The notes below the pieces were generated by a model that had not been told where the DNA came from, did not search any database, and saw nothing but the letters and a program-made list of their open reading frames with translations. Positions 55,971-64,000 of a DNA stretch of 64,000 bases are shown one piece after another (the stretch's first letter is position 1; each line of letters starts with the position of its first letter). The translations under genes and the position numbers were made by a program. Source of the DNA: Rhizobium sp. CF080 (GTDB lineage: Bacteria > Pseudomonadota > Alphaproteobacteria > Rhizobiales > Rhizobiaceae); assembly GCF_000282095.2 (NCBI RefSeq), contig NZ_AKKC02000002.1, positions 806,001-870,000 of the forward strand, read 5' to 3'.

Positions 55971-57902
55971 ATGCAAAGCCGCTATTTCGACGTTTATGAG
56001 GGCTGGCAACGGGATCCGGAAGGGTTCTGGAAAAGCGCTTCCACCGCCATCGACTGGTTCAAGGAACCGGAGAAGGTTTTCGACGGTGACCAGGGCGTCT
56101 ATGGACGCTGGTTCACCGGTGGCGAGACCAATACCTGTTACAACTGTCTCGACCGGCACGTAGCGGCCGGCCGCGGCGGGCAGCGCGCCTTCATCCATGA
56201 CAGCGCCATGACGGGAAAACAGCAGACTTTCACCTATGCCGAGGTTCTCGACGAGGTGAAGGCGATTGCCGCGGTTCTGCGCGATCTCGGCATCGGCAAG
56301 GGCGACCGCGTCGTCATCTACATGCCGATGGTGCCGGAAGCGATCTTCTCTATGCTGGCCTGCGCCCGGCTCGGTGCTGTGCATTCGGTCGTGTTCGGCG
56401 GATTTGCGGCGCAGGAACTGGCCGCGCGTCTGAACGATTCGGAAGCGAAACTGGTGATCAGCGCCAGCTGTGGCCTCGAGCCCGGCCGCACCGTTGCCTA
56501 CAAGCCGCTGCTCGACCAGGCGATTGAGCTTGCCCGCCTGAAGCCGAGACATTGCCTTATCCTGCAGCGCGAACAACTCTTGGCGGAGCTGAGGCCGGAG
56601 CGTGGAGAGCTGGATTTCGCGGAAACCGTCGAAAAGGCGCGGGGCAGGGACGTGCCGTGCGTGCCGGTCAAGGCGACCGATCCGCTCTACATCCTCTATA
56701 CGTCCGGAACGACCGGCCAACCGAAGGGCGTCGTGCGCGACAATGGCGGGCACATGGTGGCCCTGCATTGGAGCATGGAGAACATTTTCGGCGTCAGGCC
56801 GGGAGAGGTGTTCTGGACGGCGTCCGATATCGGCTGGGTTGTCGGCCATTCCTATATCGTCTATGCGCCGCTGCTCACCGGCAATACCAGCGTCATCTTC
56901 GAGGGCAAGCCTGTCGGCACGCCGGATGCGGGCACGTTCTGGCGCGTCGTCAGCGATCATGACGTGAAGGTGCTGTTCACGGCGCCGACGGCCTTCCGGG
57001 CGATCCGCCGCGACGATCCTGAGGGCGAGCTGGTCGAGAACTACGATCTTCTCGGGATGCGGGCGCTGTTCCTCGCCGGCGAGCGGGCCGATTCGGAAAC
57101 GCTGAAATGGGCCGAGCAGAAGCTGAAGATCCCGGTGATCGATCACTGGTGGCAGACGGAAACCGGCTGGCCGGTAGCCGCCAACACCGTCGGGCTCGGT
57201 CTGATGCCGGTCAAGCACGGTTCGCCGACGCGGCCGATGCCGGGGTATGCGCTCGACGTGCTGGACGATGCCGGCCATCCGGTGCCGCGCGGCACGCTCG
57301 GCAATATCGTCATCACGCTGCCGCTGCCGCCTGGCTGCCTGGTCAGTTTCTGGAATGCCGACCAGCGGTTTCGCGAGGCCTGCCTCGACGAGTTTCCAGG
57401 TTACTATAAGACGGCCGATGCCGGGATGATGGACGAGGACGGCTATATCTTCGTGATGGCGCGCACCGACGACATCATCAACTGCGCCGGCCACCGGCTT
57501 TCCACCGGGGCGATGGAGGAAGTCTGCGCCAAACATCCCGATGTCGCCGAATGCGCGGTGATCGGCGTCCATGATGCGACCAAGGGGCAGATCCCTTGCG
57601 GTTTCATGGTGCTGAAGAACCATGTTTCACGGGAAACGTCTGATATCGCGAGAGAAGTGGCCGAACTGGTGCGCAACGAGATCGGCCCCGTCGCGGCGTT
57701 CAAGACGGTGATGGTGGTTCACAAGCTGCCGAAGACCCGATCCGGCAAGATATTGCGCGGCACGATGCAGAAGATCGCCGACGACATGCCATGGAAGATG
57801 CCGGCAACGATCGAGGATGCGACGGTGCTGGACGAGATCACCGCGATCCTGAAGGCCAACGGTTATGCCCGCGAGGGCAGCGGCCTGAAACAGAGCGCAT
57901 GA
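55971..57902 (+). CDS. prpE: Propionate-CoA ligase (PrpE/ACSS3-like acyl-CoA synthetase)
   Basis: 643-aa AMP-forming ligase. N-terminal RYFDVYEGWQRDPEGFWKSA and GGETNTCYNCLDRHV are typical of PrpE rather than of acetyl-CoA synthetase. AMP-binding YILYTSGTTGQPKG, WWQTETGW, and catalytic Lys in [11 protein letters not shown]. The start is the ATG at 55971 with a perfect GGAGG 5 bp upstream; the GTG two codons earlier lies inside that site. It contains a degenerate parS-like sequence at 57623-57638. A second acyl-CoA synthetase (acsA) lies 1 kb downstream. Confidence 0.88.
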   Translation: MQSRYFDVYEGWQRDPEGFWKSASTAIDWFKEPEKVFDGDQGVYGRWFTGGETNTCYNCLDRHVAAGRGGQRAFIHDSAMTGKQQTFTYAEVLDEVKAIAAVLRDLGIGKGDRVVIYMPMVPEAIFSMLACARLGAVHSVVFGGFAAQELAARLNDSEAKLVISASCGLEPGRTVAYKPLLDQAIELARLKPRHCLILQREQLLAELRPERGELDFAETVEKARGRDVPCVPVKATDPLYILYTSGTTGQPKGVVRDNGGHMVALHWSMENIFGVRPGEVFWTASDIGWVVGHSYIVYAPLLTGNTSVIFEGKPVGTPDAGTFWRVVSDHDVKVLFTAPTAFRAIRRDDPEGELVENYDLLGMRALFLAGERADSETLKWAEQKLKIPVIDHWWQTETGWPVAANTVGLGLMPVKHGSPTRPMPGYALDVLDDAGHPVPRGTLGNIVITLPLPPGCLVSFWNADQRFREACLDEFPGYYKTADAGMMDEDGYIFVMARTDDIINCAGHRLSTGAMEEVCAKHPDVAECAVIGVHDATKGQIPCGFMVLKNHVSRETSDIAREVAELVRNEIGPVAAFKTVMVVHKLPKTRSGKILRGTMQKIADDMPWKMPATIEDATVLDEITAILKANGYAREGSGLKQSA

Positions 57903-57904
57903 AC

Positions 57905-57937
57905 GAAAAAGCCCCGGAGACGATCCGGGGCCTTTTG
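57905..57937. terminator. Terminator between prpE and trcR (convergent)
   Basis: AAAAAGCCCCGGA-GACGA-TCCGGGGCCTTTT: strong stem with A-run and T-run on the two sides, usable by both convergent genes. Confidence 0.9.
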
Positions 57938-57959
57938 GATACAATCGAAAGAGGTTCGA

Positions 57960-58676
57960 TCAGAAGCGGTCGTCTTCCTCGTCGTCGTCGCGACGGGTGG
58001 ACTTGAGCGACGAGAGCTTGGCGAAAACGGCGTCCGCGTCGATCTCCTTCTCCTTTTCTTCCTCGCGCTCGTTGCGATAGCTGAAACCGAGGTTCTCGGT
58101 TTCGCTCGCCGGCTGCAGGGAAGCGCCGAGTTCGGCGGCGGTCGGCAGAGGACGGCCCTTGGAAGCGCGTTCGACTTCGAGGTCGAGGTCGATCTGGCTG
58201 CAGAGGCCGAGCGTGACCGGATCCATCGGCGTCAGGTTGGTCGAGTTCCAGTGAGTGCGCTCGCGGATCTGCTCGATCGTCGACTTGGTGGTGCCGACGA
58301 GGCGGGAGATCTGGGCGTCTTTCAGTTCGGGATGGTTGCGGACCAGCCAGAGAATGGCGTTCGGGCGATCCTGGCGCTTGGAGACCGGCGTGTAGCGCGG
58401 GCCGCGGCGCTTCGATTCGGGCACGCGAACCTTCGGCTCGGAAAGTTTCAGCTTGTAGTTGATGTCCTTTTCGCCGCGCTCGATTTCATCGCGCGAAAGC
58501 TGACCGGTGGCGATCGGGTCGAGGCCCTTGATGCCCTGCGCCGCTTCGCCGTCTGCAATGGCCTTCACCTCGAGCGGGTGGAGCTTGCAGAAATTGGCGA
58601 TCTGATCGAAGGAAAGCGCGGTATTATCGACCAGCCATACAGCGGTCGCCTTCGGCATGAGCAATTGTTGAGCCAT
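57960..58676 (-). CDS. trcR: DUF1013 cell-cycle transcriptional regulator (TrcR family)
   Basis: 238 aa. Alphaproteobacterial DUF1013 family, described in Brucella and Caulobacter as the cell-cycle regulator TrcR associated with RNA polymerase (from memory). N-terminal HTH-like part (TAVWLVDNTALSFDQIANFCKLHPLEVKAIADGE) and a second HTH-like part near residue 105 (RPNAILWLVRNHPELKDAQISRLVGTTKSTIEQIRERTHWN). The C-terminus is acidic and low-complexity (DDDEEDDRF). Divergent from acsA. Confidence 0.85.
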   Translation of the reverse strand: MAQQLLMPKATAVWLVDNTALSFDQIANFCKLHPLEVKAIADGEAAQGIKGLDPIATGQLSRDEIERGEKDINYKLKLSEPKVRVPESKRRGPRYTPVSKRQDRPNAILWLVRNHPELKDAQISRLVGTTKSTIEQIRERTHWNSTNLTPMDPVTLGLCSQIDLDLEVERASKGRPLPTAAELGASLQPASETENLGFSYRNEREEEKEKEIDADAVFAKLSSLKSTRRDDDEEDDRF

Positions 58677-58915
58677 GGGTATAGGTCCTCTGTCCGTCCG
58701 CGCCGGTGTCGCGGGCCGTGGGTATCAACCACAATTTCCGGGAATTTACCGCCCTATAATCGAATTGGGACGGAATTGCAAATCTTTGAAGCGAGATCGT
58801 CGCTGCCCGGATGAACGTTTGTCTAATTGCCGCACTTGCCTCACCTGTTATGAATGCGGCACATATCGCTGACGGCTCGATGCGTCGTCATGCGTGCCAA
58901 TTCAGGGAGGTGTTC
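58677..58915. promoter_or_regulatory. Divergent trcR/acsA promoter region
   Basis: 239 bp without a convincing gene. The part at 58735-58800 is AT-richer and probably holds both promoters. A frame running into acsA from 58811 lacks family similarity and is not used. Confidence 0.5.
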
Positions 58916-60868
58916 ATGTCCGAAAAAGTCTACCCGGTCCTCAAGTCTGCCAAAGCAAAAGCGCTCATCGACAAGGACAAATACGAAAAGTGGTACGAGG
59001 AGAGCGTCGAGGATCCGGACAAGTTCTGGGGCAAGCACGGCAAGCGCATCGACTGGTTCAAGCCCTATACGAAAGTCAAGAACACGTCCTTCAAGGGCAA
59101 GGTCTCGATCAAGTGGTTCGAGGACGGCCTGACCAACGTCTCCTACAATTGCATCGACCGACACCTGAAGACCCATGGGGAGCGCACGGCGCTGATCTGG
59201 GAAGGCGACAATCCCTATATCGACAAGAAGATCACCTATAACCAGCTTTACGATCAGGTCTGCCGACTGGCGAACGTCCTGAAGAAGCACGGCGTCAAGA
59301 AGGGCGACCGCGTCACCATCTACATGCCGATGATCCCCGAAGCGGCCTATGCGATGCTCGCCTGCGCCCGTATCGGCGCGGTGCATTCGGTCGTGTTCGG
59401 CGGCTTTTCGCCGGAAGCACTGGCCGGCCGAATCATCGACTGCCAGTCCACCTTCGTGATCACCTGCGACGAGGGCGTGCGCGGCGGCAAGCCGGTGCCG
59501 CTCAAGGACAATACCGATACGGCGATCCATATCGCGGCCCGCCAGCACGTGATCGTCAACAAGGTCGTGGTGGTGCGCCGCACCGGCGGCAAGACCGGCT
59601 GGGCGCCCGGTCGCGACCTCTGGTACCACCAGGAAATCGCCACCGTGAAGGAACATTGCGAGCCGGTGAAGATGAAGGCGGAAGATCCGCTGTTCATCCT
59701 CTACACATCGGGTTCCACCGGCAAGCCGAAGGGCGTGCTGCACACGACCGGCGGTTATCTCGTCTTCGCGGCGATGACCCATGAATACACGTTCGACTAC
59801 CATGACGGCGACATCTACTGGTGCACGGCGGATGTGGGCTGGGTGACCGGCCATTCCTACATCGTCTACGGGCCGCTCGCGAACTGCGCCACCTCGCTGA
59901 TGTTCGAAGGCGTGCCGAACTTCCCCGACCAGGGCCGGTTCTGGGAAATCATCGACAAGCACAAGGTCAACATCTTCTACACCGCACCGACGGCGATCCG
60001 CTCACTGATGGGCGCCGGCGACGAATTCGTGAAGCGCTCCTCGCGCGAAAGCCTGCGCCTGCTCGGCACGGTCGGCGAACCGATCAATCCGGAAGCCTGG
60101 GAATGGTATTACAACGTGGTCGGCGACAAGCGCTGCCCGGTCGTCGATACCTGGTGGCAGACGGAAACCGGCGGCCACATGATCACGCCGCTGCCGGGCG
60201 CGACCGACCTGAAGCCGGGCTCTGCCACCAAACCCTTCTTCGGCGTGAAGCCGGAACTGGTCGACAACGAGGGCAAGGTGCTGGAAGGGGCAGCCGATGG
60301 CAACCTCTGCATCAGCGACGCGTGGCCGGGCATGATGCGCACGGTCTATGGCGACCACGAGCGGTTCATCCAGACCTATTTCTCCATATACAAGGGCAAA
60401 TATTTCACCGGTGACGGCTGCCGGCGCGACGAGGACGGTTATTACTGGATCACCGGCCGCGTCGACGACGTGCTGAACGTCTCCGGCCACCGGCTCGGCA
60501 CGGCGGAAGTGGAATCGGCGCTCGTCTCGCACAATCTCGTATCGGAAGCGGCCGTCGTCGGGTATCCGCACAACATCAAGGGCCAGGGCATCTATTGCTA
60601 CGTGACCCTGATGTCCGGCCACGAAGGCAATGATGCGCTGCGCCAGGAACTGGTAAAGCACGTCCGCCAGGAAATCGGCCCGATCGCGCAACCGGACAAG
60701 ATCCAATTTTCGCCCGGCCTGCCGAAGACCCGCTCCGGCAAGATCATGCGCCGCATCCTGCGCAAGATCGCCGAGGACGATTTCGGCTCGCTCGGGGATA
60801 TCTCGACGCTCGCCGATCCGGGCGTGGTGGAAGACCTGATCGCCAACCGCCAGAACAAGGCGGGCTGA
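58916..60868 (+). CDS. acsA: Acetyl-CoA synthetase
   Basis: 650-aa AMP-forming acetate-CoA ligase. [27 protein letters not shown]-binding core, [18 protein letters not shown] acetate-pocket region (Trp conserved in acetyl-CoA synthetases), and [17 protein letters not shown] with the acetylatable catalytic Lys. The ATG at 58916 follows AGGGAGG. Together with prpE it covers short-chain acyl activation. Confidence 0.98.
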   Translation: MSEKVYPVLKSAKAKALIDKDKYEKWYEESVEDPDKFWGKHGKRIDWFKPYTKVKNTSFKGKVSIKWFEDGLTNVSYNCIDRHLKTHGERTALIWEGDNPYIDKKITYNQLYDQVCRLANVLKKHGVKKGDRVTIYMPMIPEAAYAMLACARIGAVHSVVFGGFSPEALAGRIIDCQSTFVITCDEGVRGGKPVPLKDNTDTAIHIAARQHVIVNKVVVVRRTGGKTGWAPGRDLWYHQEIATVKEHCEPVKMKAEDPLFILYTSGSTGKPKGVLHTTGGYLVFAAMTHEYTFDYHDGDIYWCTADVGWVTGHSYIVYGPLANCATSLMFEGVPNFPDQGRFWEIIDKHKVNIFYTAPTAIRSLMGAGDEFVKRSSRESLRLLGTVGEPINPEAWEWYYNVVGDKRCPVVDTWWQTETGGHMITPLPGATDLKPGSATKPFFGVKPELVDNEGKVLEGAADGNLCISDAWPGMMRTVYGDHERFIQTYFSIYKGKYFTGDGCRRDEDGYYWITGRVDDVLNVSGHRLGTAEVESALVSHNLVSEAAVVGYPHNIKGQGIYCYVTLMSGHEGNDALRQELVKHVRQEIGPIAQPDKIQFSPGLPKTRSGKIMRRILRKIAEDDFGSLGDISTLADPGVVEDLIANRQNKAG

Positions 60869-60872
60869 TTTC

Positions 60873-60906
60873 AAAAAGGGCCGCTCGGGACACCGGGCGG
60901 CCTTTT
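60873..60906. terminator. Terminator of acsA (convergent with the nuclease gene)
   Basis: AAAAAGGGCCGC and GCGGCCTTTT arms with an inner CGG/CCG pairing. It begins 4 bp after the acsA stop and ends at the stop of the convergent nuclease gene. Confidence 0.88.
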
Positions 60907-61352
60907 CAGTTCGTGTCGCACACCTGCCGCGGCTTGCGCCCGCCGTCATAGGTCTGCACGAGGCCTGCGAGAAGCAGATCGGCCCCCGCATTGCGGCCGT
61001 CGGAGAACACCACGTCAGCGACGATGCGGCCGAAATATTTGTCGCCGGAAATATGGGTGAGCTGAATTTTGCGTGATCGGGCTGCCAGCGCTTCAAGCGC
61101 ACGGTGTGCATCAATTCCCGCTTCGCGAATCCGCTCGCATTTCGACTTCAGTTCCGGCGCATCGATGCCGCGGATGCGTACATAAACTTCCATCTTCTGC
61201 TGCGGCCAGGGCTGCGCTTCGACCAACAGCGTATCACCGTCGATGACCCGAAGGATTTCTGCTGCGACCGGCCCGGAGATCTCGTCACGCGCTGCAGCTT
61301 CGGTGGTGAACACCGCGGCGGTGCCAACAAGAAACAGAAGAGCATTGTTCAT
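60906..61352 (-). CDS. Exported thermonuclease (SNase-like) family protein
   Basis: 148 aa. Signal peptide (MNNALLFLVGTAAVFTTEAAA), then an OB-fold nuclease domain with VIDGDTLLVEA (metal Asp), VRIRGIDAPELKSKCE (catalytic Arg/Glu region) and GDKYFGRIVADVV. Periplasmic or secreted. The start at 61352 lies inside a 40-bp palindrome. A candidate promoter on the minus strand (TTGACA at 61388-61383, 17-bp spacer, TTTATT at 61365-61360) would start transcription almost on this ATG, a leaderless arrangement. The alternative start MERNLFLSMNN at 61376 would precede that -10. Confidence 0.8.
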   Translation of the reverse strand: MNNALLFLVGTAAVFTTEAAARDEISGPVAAEILRVIDGDTLLVEAQPWPQQKMEVYVRIRGIDAPELKSKCERIREAGIDAHRALEALAARSRKIQLTHISGDKYFGRIVADVVFSDGRNAGADLLLAGLVQTYDGGRKPRQVCDTN

Positions 61353-61383
61353 GGAAAGGAATAAATTCCGTTCCATGAACAAT
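61344..61383. promoter_or_regulatory. 40-bp near-perfect palindrome over the nuclease start
   Basis: Outer arms ATTGTTCATGGAA (61344-61356) and TTCCATGAACAAT (61371-61383) are perfect 13-bp complements. The inner GGAATAAATTCC (61358-61369) is also palindromic; overall 18 of 20 positions pair. It covers the spacer and -10 of the candidate nuclease promoter, a classic operator position. Confidence 0.75.
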
Positions 61384-61451
61384 GTCAATAGGAATATTTA
61401 CTTGTCTCCGAGGCCGCTGAAGAGCAAGGTCGCAGCGGCATCAATGTCATT

Positions 61452-61661
61452 TTAGGCGGCATCTACGAGATCGTAAGGCAGCCATACAGGGCTGTTGTAG
61501 GATGCTTTCATAATGTCGATGCCGCGCTGGCAATCAGACCTTTTGATGTAGCCTTCACTGCTTACCGCAATCGTCTCGGCATTAGAGGCATCATACCTCC
61601 AACGCCATTCGTTGCGATTATCCTTATACATCCAATACGAGGGGTATTCGCGAGTAGCCAT
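61452..61661 (-). CDS. Small DUF1508 (YegP-like) protein
   Basis: 69 aa. A single DUF1508-type repeat: YWMYKDNRNEWRWRYDASN, then EGYIKRSDCQRGIDIMK, matching the strand-strand-helix pattern of YegP-like proteins. Function unknown. The second of two adjacent ATGs (61661) is chosen because GGAGG lies 5 bp upstream. The gene is AT-richer than its surroundings, suggesting recent acquisition. It neighbours the nuclease but with a gap and the palindrome between. Confidence 0.75.
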   Translation of the reverse strand: MATREYPSYWMYKDNRNEWRWRYDASNAETIAVSSEGYIKRSDCQRGIDIMKASYNSPVWLPYDLVDAA

Positions 61662-62003
61662 CATGGCCTCCGTGCTAAAAGCGTCGGGCTTGACCACAGC
61701 GAAAAATTCTGACTCAATAGAGTCGCTTAAGTGGCGTGTCCCGCGCCCGACAACGGGCGGGATACAAAATCAAAACCGTCACTTTCCTTGGCCGGGGGTG
61801 GCGGTTTTTCATTTGCAACTCGAAGTAAGTTGGATTCTACGGAAAGAGTCAAGCGCGCCCAGATATAGGCCGCTTTTTCTTCAGCAAGTAAGCACATAAG
61901 TCGTTAATTTAAAAAGATTTTCTGTATTTCTACAGCTGTGGTTAGATGACGACTCCTAGCGGTAAGCCTACCATCCCTAGTGAGCGAATCATTCGCCGGT
62001 TCG
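61662..62003. other. AT-richer non-coding stretch with a terminator-like hairpin
   Basis: 342 bp with no credible gene. A hairpin at about 61777-61811 (AAACCGTCAC and GGTGGCGGTTTTT) resembles a plus-strand terminator. Just before it, GTCCCGCGCCCG and CGGGCGGGATAC (about 61737-61765) form another stem. These look like remnants of a transcription unit that is no longer present. Confidence 0.5.
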
Positions 62004-62222
62004 CTAAAAATCGATCGCCCGGCCGTTGATCTCCCAGTCGCCGAAGCGGGCGGGGTCGGCGCCGCCGCGACCGCCGAATTCTTCGGGCATTTCGGCCCTG
62101 GCTGCCGCCTGGCGGCGTTCTTCGGCTTCCTTCAGGGCGCGCTCGGCAGCCGGGGAAAGGGGTTTCCTGGGGGCTGCTTCTTCCGGTGCGATTTCCGAAT
62201 TGTCGTTATCTGCGTTTTGCAT
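62004..62222 (-). CDS. DUF1674 protein (SDHAF4-like succinate dehydrogenase assembly factor)
   Basis: 72 aa. The C-terminal GGRGGADPARFGDWEINGRAIDF is the DUF1674 signature; the mitochondrial homologue SDHAF4 helps flavinated SdhA assemble. The N-terminal part is Ala/Glu-rich and probably disordered. ATG at 62222 (MQNADNDNSE) chosen from a much longer open frame. Divergent from htpX. Confidence 0.88.
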   Translation of the reverse strand: MQNADNDNSEIAPEEAAPRKPLSPAAERALKEAEERRQAAARAEMPEEFGGRGGADPARFGDWEINGRAIDF

Positions 62223-62343
62223 CTTGGGCTTTGCCGGGTCGATTATTGAAAATTCTGGTTGAATTGACCACATCATAGGACGTTCGTGCCCGGGGGAAAA
62301 CCCTTTAGCGGCTTCGAGGCGATCGGCAACGGGAGAGATGACG

Positions 62344-63318
62344 ATGAATGTAATGCGCACCGCCATGCTTCTGGCCTTCATGACGGCCCTGTTCATGGGG
62401 ATCGGCTTTCTGATCGGCGGCACGGGCGGCATGATGATCGCGCTGGTGATCGCTGCCGGCATGAACCTGTTTTCCTACTGGAATTCCGACAAGATGGTGC
62501 TGTCGGCCTATCATGCCCAGGAGGTCGATGCGCGTAGCGCCCCGGAATTCTACAACATGATCCGCGACCTTTCGGCCAATGCCGGCCTGCCGATGCCGAA
62601 GGTCTATGTCTACGACAATCCGCAGCCGAACGCCTTTGCGACCGGCCGCAACCCGCAGAACGCGGCCGTTGCCGCCTCGACCGGGCTGATGCAGCGGCTG
62701 ACCCATGAGGAGGTGGCCGGCGTGATGGCGCACGAGCTGGCGCATATCCAGAACCGCGACACGCTGACCATGACCATCACCGCGACGCTTGCCGGCGCGA
62801 TCTCGATGCTCGGCAATTTCGCCTTCTTCTTCGGTGGCAATCGCGAAAACAACAATCCGCTCGGCTTCATCGGTGTGATCGCGGCGATGATCGTTGCGCC
62901 TTTCGCGGCGATGCTGGTGCAGATGGCGATCAGCCGGACGCGCGAATATTCGGCCGACCGTCGCGGTGCCGAAATCTGCGGCAATCCGCTGTGGCTCGCC
63001 TCGGCGCTCAACAAGATCGCGGGCGCCGCGCATCAGATCCCGAACTACGAGGCCGAGCGCAATCCGGCGACGGCGCATATGTTCATCATCAACCCGCTGT
63101 CGGGCGAGCGCATGGACAACCTGTTCTCGACCCACCCGGACACCGGGAACCGTATCGCCGCGCTCCAGCAGATGGCCGGGGAGTTCCCCGGTGGCTTTCG
63201 AGGCGGTGCCTCGACGGGCGGGTTCCAGGCTGATAGACCGCAGCGCACCGCGCGCTCCGTTCCGAATACCGGTTGGGGCCGCGGCTCGGATGAACCGCGC
63301 AAAGGTCCCTGGTCTTGA
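62344..63318 (+). CDS. htpX: HtpX membrane zinc metalloprotease
   Basis: 324-aa M48B protease for membrane-protein quality control. Two N-terminal helices (about 3-50), HExxH in [14 protein letters not shown] near residue 134, two further hydrophobic segments (about 150-200), and the third zinc ligand in [15 protein letters not shown] at 62344 with GGGAGAG 8 bp upstream; the ATG at 62338 sits too close to that site. The stop overlaps the rsmB TTG start. Confidence 0.95.
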   Translation: MNVMRTAMLLAFMTALFMGIGFLIGGTGGMMIALVIAAGMNLFSYWNSDKMVLSAYHAQEVDARSAPEFYNMIRDLSANAGLPMPKVYVYDNPQPNAFATGRNPQNAAVAASTGLMQRLTHEEVAGVMAHELAHIQNRDTLTMTITATLAGAISMLGNFAFFFGGNRENNNPLGFIGVIAAMIVAPFAAMLVQMAISRTREYSADRRGAEICGNPLWLASALNKIAGAAHQIPNYEAERNPATAHMFIINPLSGERMDNLFSTHPDTGNRIAALQQMAGEFPGGFRGGASTGGFQADRPQRTARSVPNTGWGRGSDEPRKGPWS

Positions 63319-64000
63319 ACGAAGCCAAGAAGAACAAGAAGCCATACAAGCTATCGGGCAAACCAGCCGAACAGCGCAGGAAACCGGCTCATTCGGAGCG
63401 GGAAAGCGGCCCCTTCAAGGCGGGCCTCGAGGTTCGGATCACGGCCGCCAAGTTGCTGGCGGCGGTCATCGACCGCAAGATCTCGCTCGACGGCATGCTC
63501 GATCTCGTCCACGGCAATCCGGCCTATCGGGCGCTCAGCGACGCCGACCGGGCGTTGACCCGCGCCATTCTCAATACCGCACTCCGGCATCTGCCGCGCA
63601 TCGAGGCGGCGATCGCGTCGCTGATCGATACGCCGCTGCCGGAAGGGGCGCGGGCGCTTCACCACGTGCTGGTGATTGCCGCGGCGCAGATCCTGCATCT
63701 CGACGTGCCGCCGCATGCCGCTGTCGACCTGGCAGTCGAACAGGCCAACCGCGATCCGCGCAACCGCCGTTTCGCCAAGCTGGTCAATGCGGTCCTGCGT
63801 CGGATGGACCGGGAAAAGGACGAGATCCTTGCCGCGACTGCAACGATTTCCCCGGTACCGGCATGGTTCCGCAAGCGCCTGGTCGCCCTCTATGGCGAGG
63901 CGGAGGCGGATCGTATCGCCGAAGCGCAGCTTGTTCCGGCGGCCATCGACCTGACGGTCAAGTCCGATCCCGCTGCCTGGGCGGAAAAGCTCGGCGGCAC
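63315..64000 (+). CDS. rsmB: 16S rRNA (cytosine-967 C5) methyltransferase RsmB (3' truncated by window)
   Basis: The frame is open from a TTG at 63315 (overlapping the htpX stop, TTGA) to the window end, 228 complete codons. After a basic N-terminal tail, a NusB-like RNA-binding domain follows ([65 protein letters not shown]), then the start of the Fmu linker ([17 protein letters not shown]). The SAM-binding catalytic part with its two Cys is outside the window. The HtpX-RsmB pairing is common in rhizobia. Confidence 0.85.
   Translation, partial: MNEAKKNKKPYKLSGKPAEQRRKPAHSERESGPFKAGLEVRITAAKLLAAVIDRKISLDGMLDLVHGNPAYRALSDADRALTRAILNTALRHLPRIEAAIASLIDTPLPEGARALHHVLVIAAAQILHLDVPPHAAVDLAVEQANRDPRNRRFAKLVNAVLRRMDREKDEILAATATISPVPAWFRKRLVALYGEAEADRIAEAQLVPAAIDLTVKSDPAAWAEKLGG

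Noticed and set aside
61376..61455. Short plus-strand peptide starting in the 40-bp palindrome
   Set aside because: Its start mirrors the nuclease start through symmetry; no ribosome site and no family.
61612..61899. 95-codon plus-strand frame in the AT-richer insert
   Set aside because: Overlaps the DUF1508 gene in antisense, crosses two hairpins, no domain similarity.

Overview
The window is a chromosomal segment from an alphaproteobacterium of the Rhizobiaceae (Rhizobium, Neorhizobium or Agrobacterium type). The evidence is the GC-rich, core-gene content: a ChvG/ChvI pair beside pckA, a truncated HprK with a partial PTS, a DivL with Tyr in place of the phospho-acceptor His, a trpF-trpB-trpA-accD-folC run, a poly-hydroxyalkanoate depolymerase, and the order maf-ppsR-[origin]-hemE-hemJ-rho-mnmE-mnmG-rsmG-parA-parB. 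Nearly all genes are housekeeping. I see no phage, transposase, CRISPR array, rRNA or tRNA.

Layout. 1-1.3 kb: a gene end, alkB and arfB. 1.3-8.7 kb: pckA, divergent chvI-chvG, then hprK-EIIA-HPr (a regulatory PTS) and ahcY behind a perfect 20-bp operator-like palindrome. 9-21 kb: a tightly overlapping run divL / tsaE-amgK fusion / murU / addB / addA, then trxA, linking cell-cycle control, tRNA t6A synthesis with cell-wall recycling, and double-strand-break repair. 21-26 kb (minus): trpFBA-accD-folC. 26-31 kb: a 0.65-kb non-coding stretch with palindromic repeats, a YgjP-type metallopeptidase, a DUF2852 protein, phaZ, a FAH-family hydrolase and a nitroreductase. 31.5-38 kb: gyrB, an XRE regulator, smr, mltA and timA (overlapping minus-strand run), and divergent fxsA and secB. 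38-41.7 kb (minus): dnaQ-coaE-aroE-maf-ppsR.

41.7-42.1 kb holds the probable replication origin: DnaA boxes, a near-CtrA box, clustered GANTC sites and an AT-rich tract directly upstream of hemE. It is followed by hemE-hemJ, rho, mnmE-mnmG-rsmG and parA-parB, with a 15/16 parS site inside rsmG. 50.8-55 kb (minus): holA-lptE-leuS. 55-61 kb: a PLP-homeostasis protein, a propionate-CoA ligase, the DUF1013 (TrcR-type) regulator and acsA. 61-62 kb is AT-richer, with a small nuclease whose start lies in a 40-bp palindrome and a DUF1508 gene. The window ends with a DUF1674 protein, htpX and a truncated rsmB.

The most unusual cross-window signal is an asymmetric 14-bp motif, GTTYCACGTGAATC. It looks like a parS half-site fused to a GANTC (CcrM) site and occurs seven times, mostly at gene boundaries on both sides of the putative origin.
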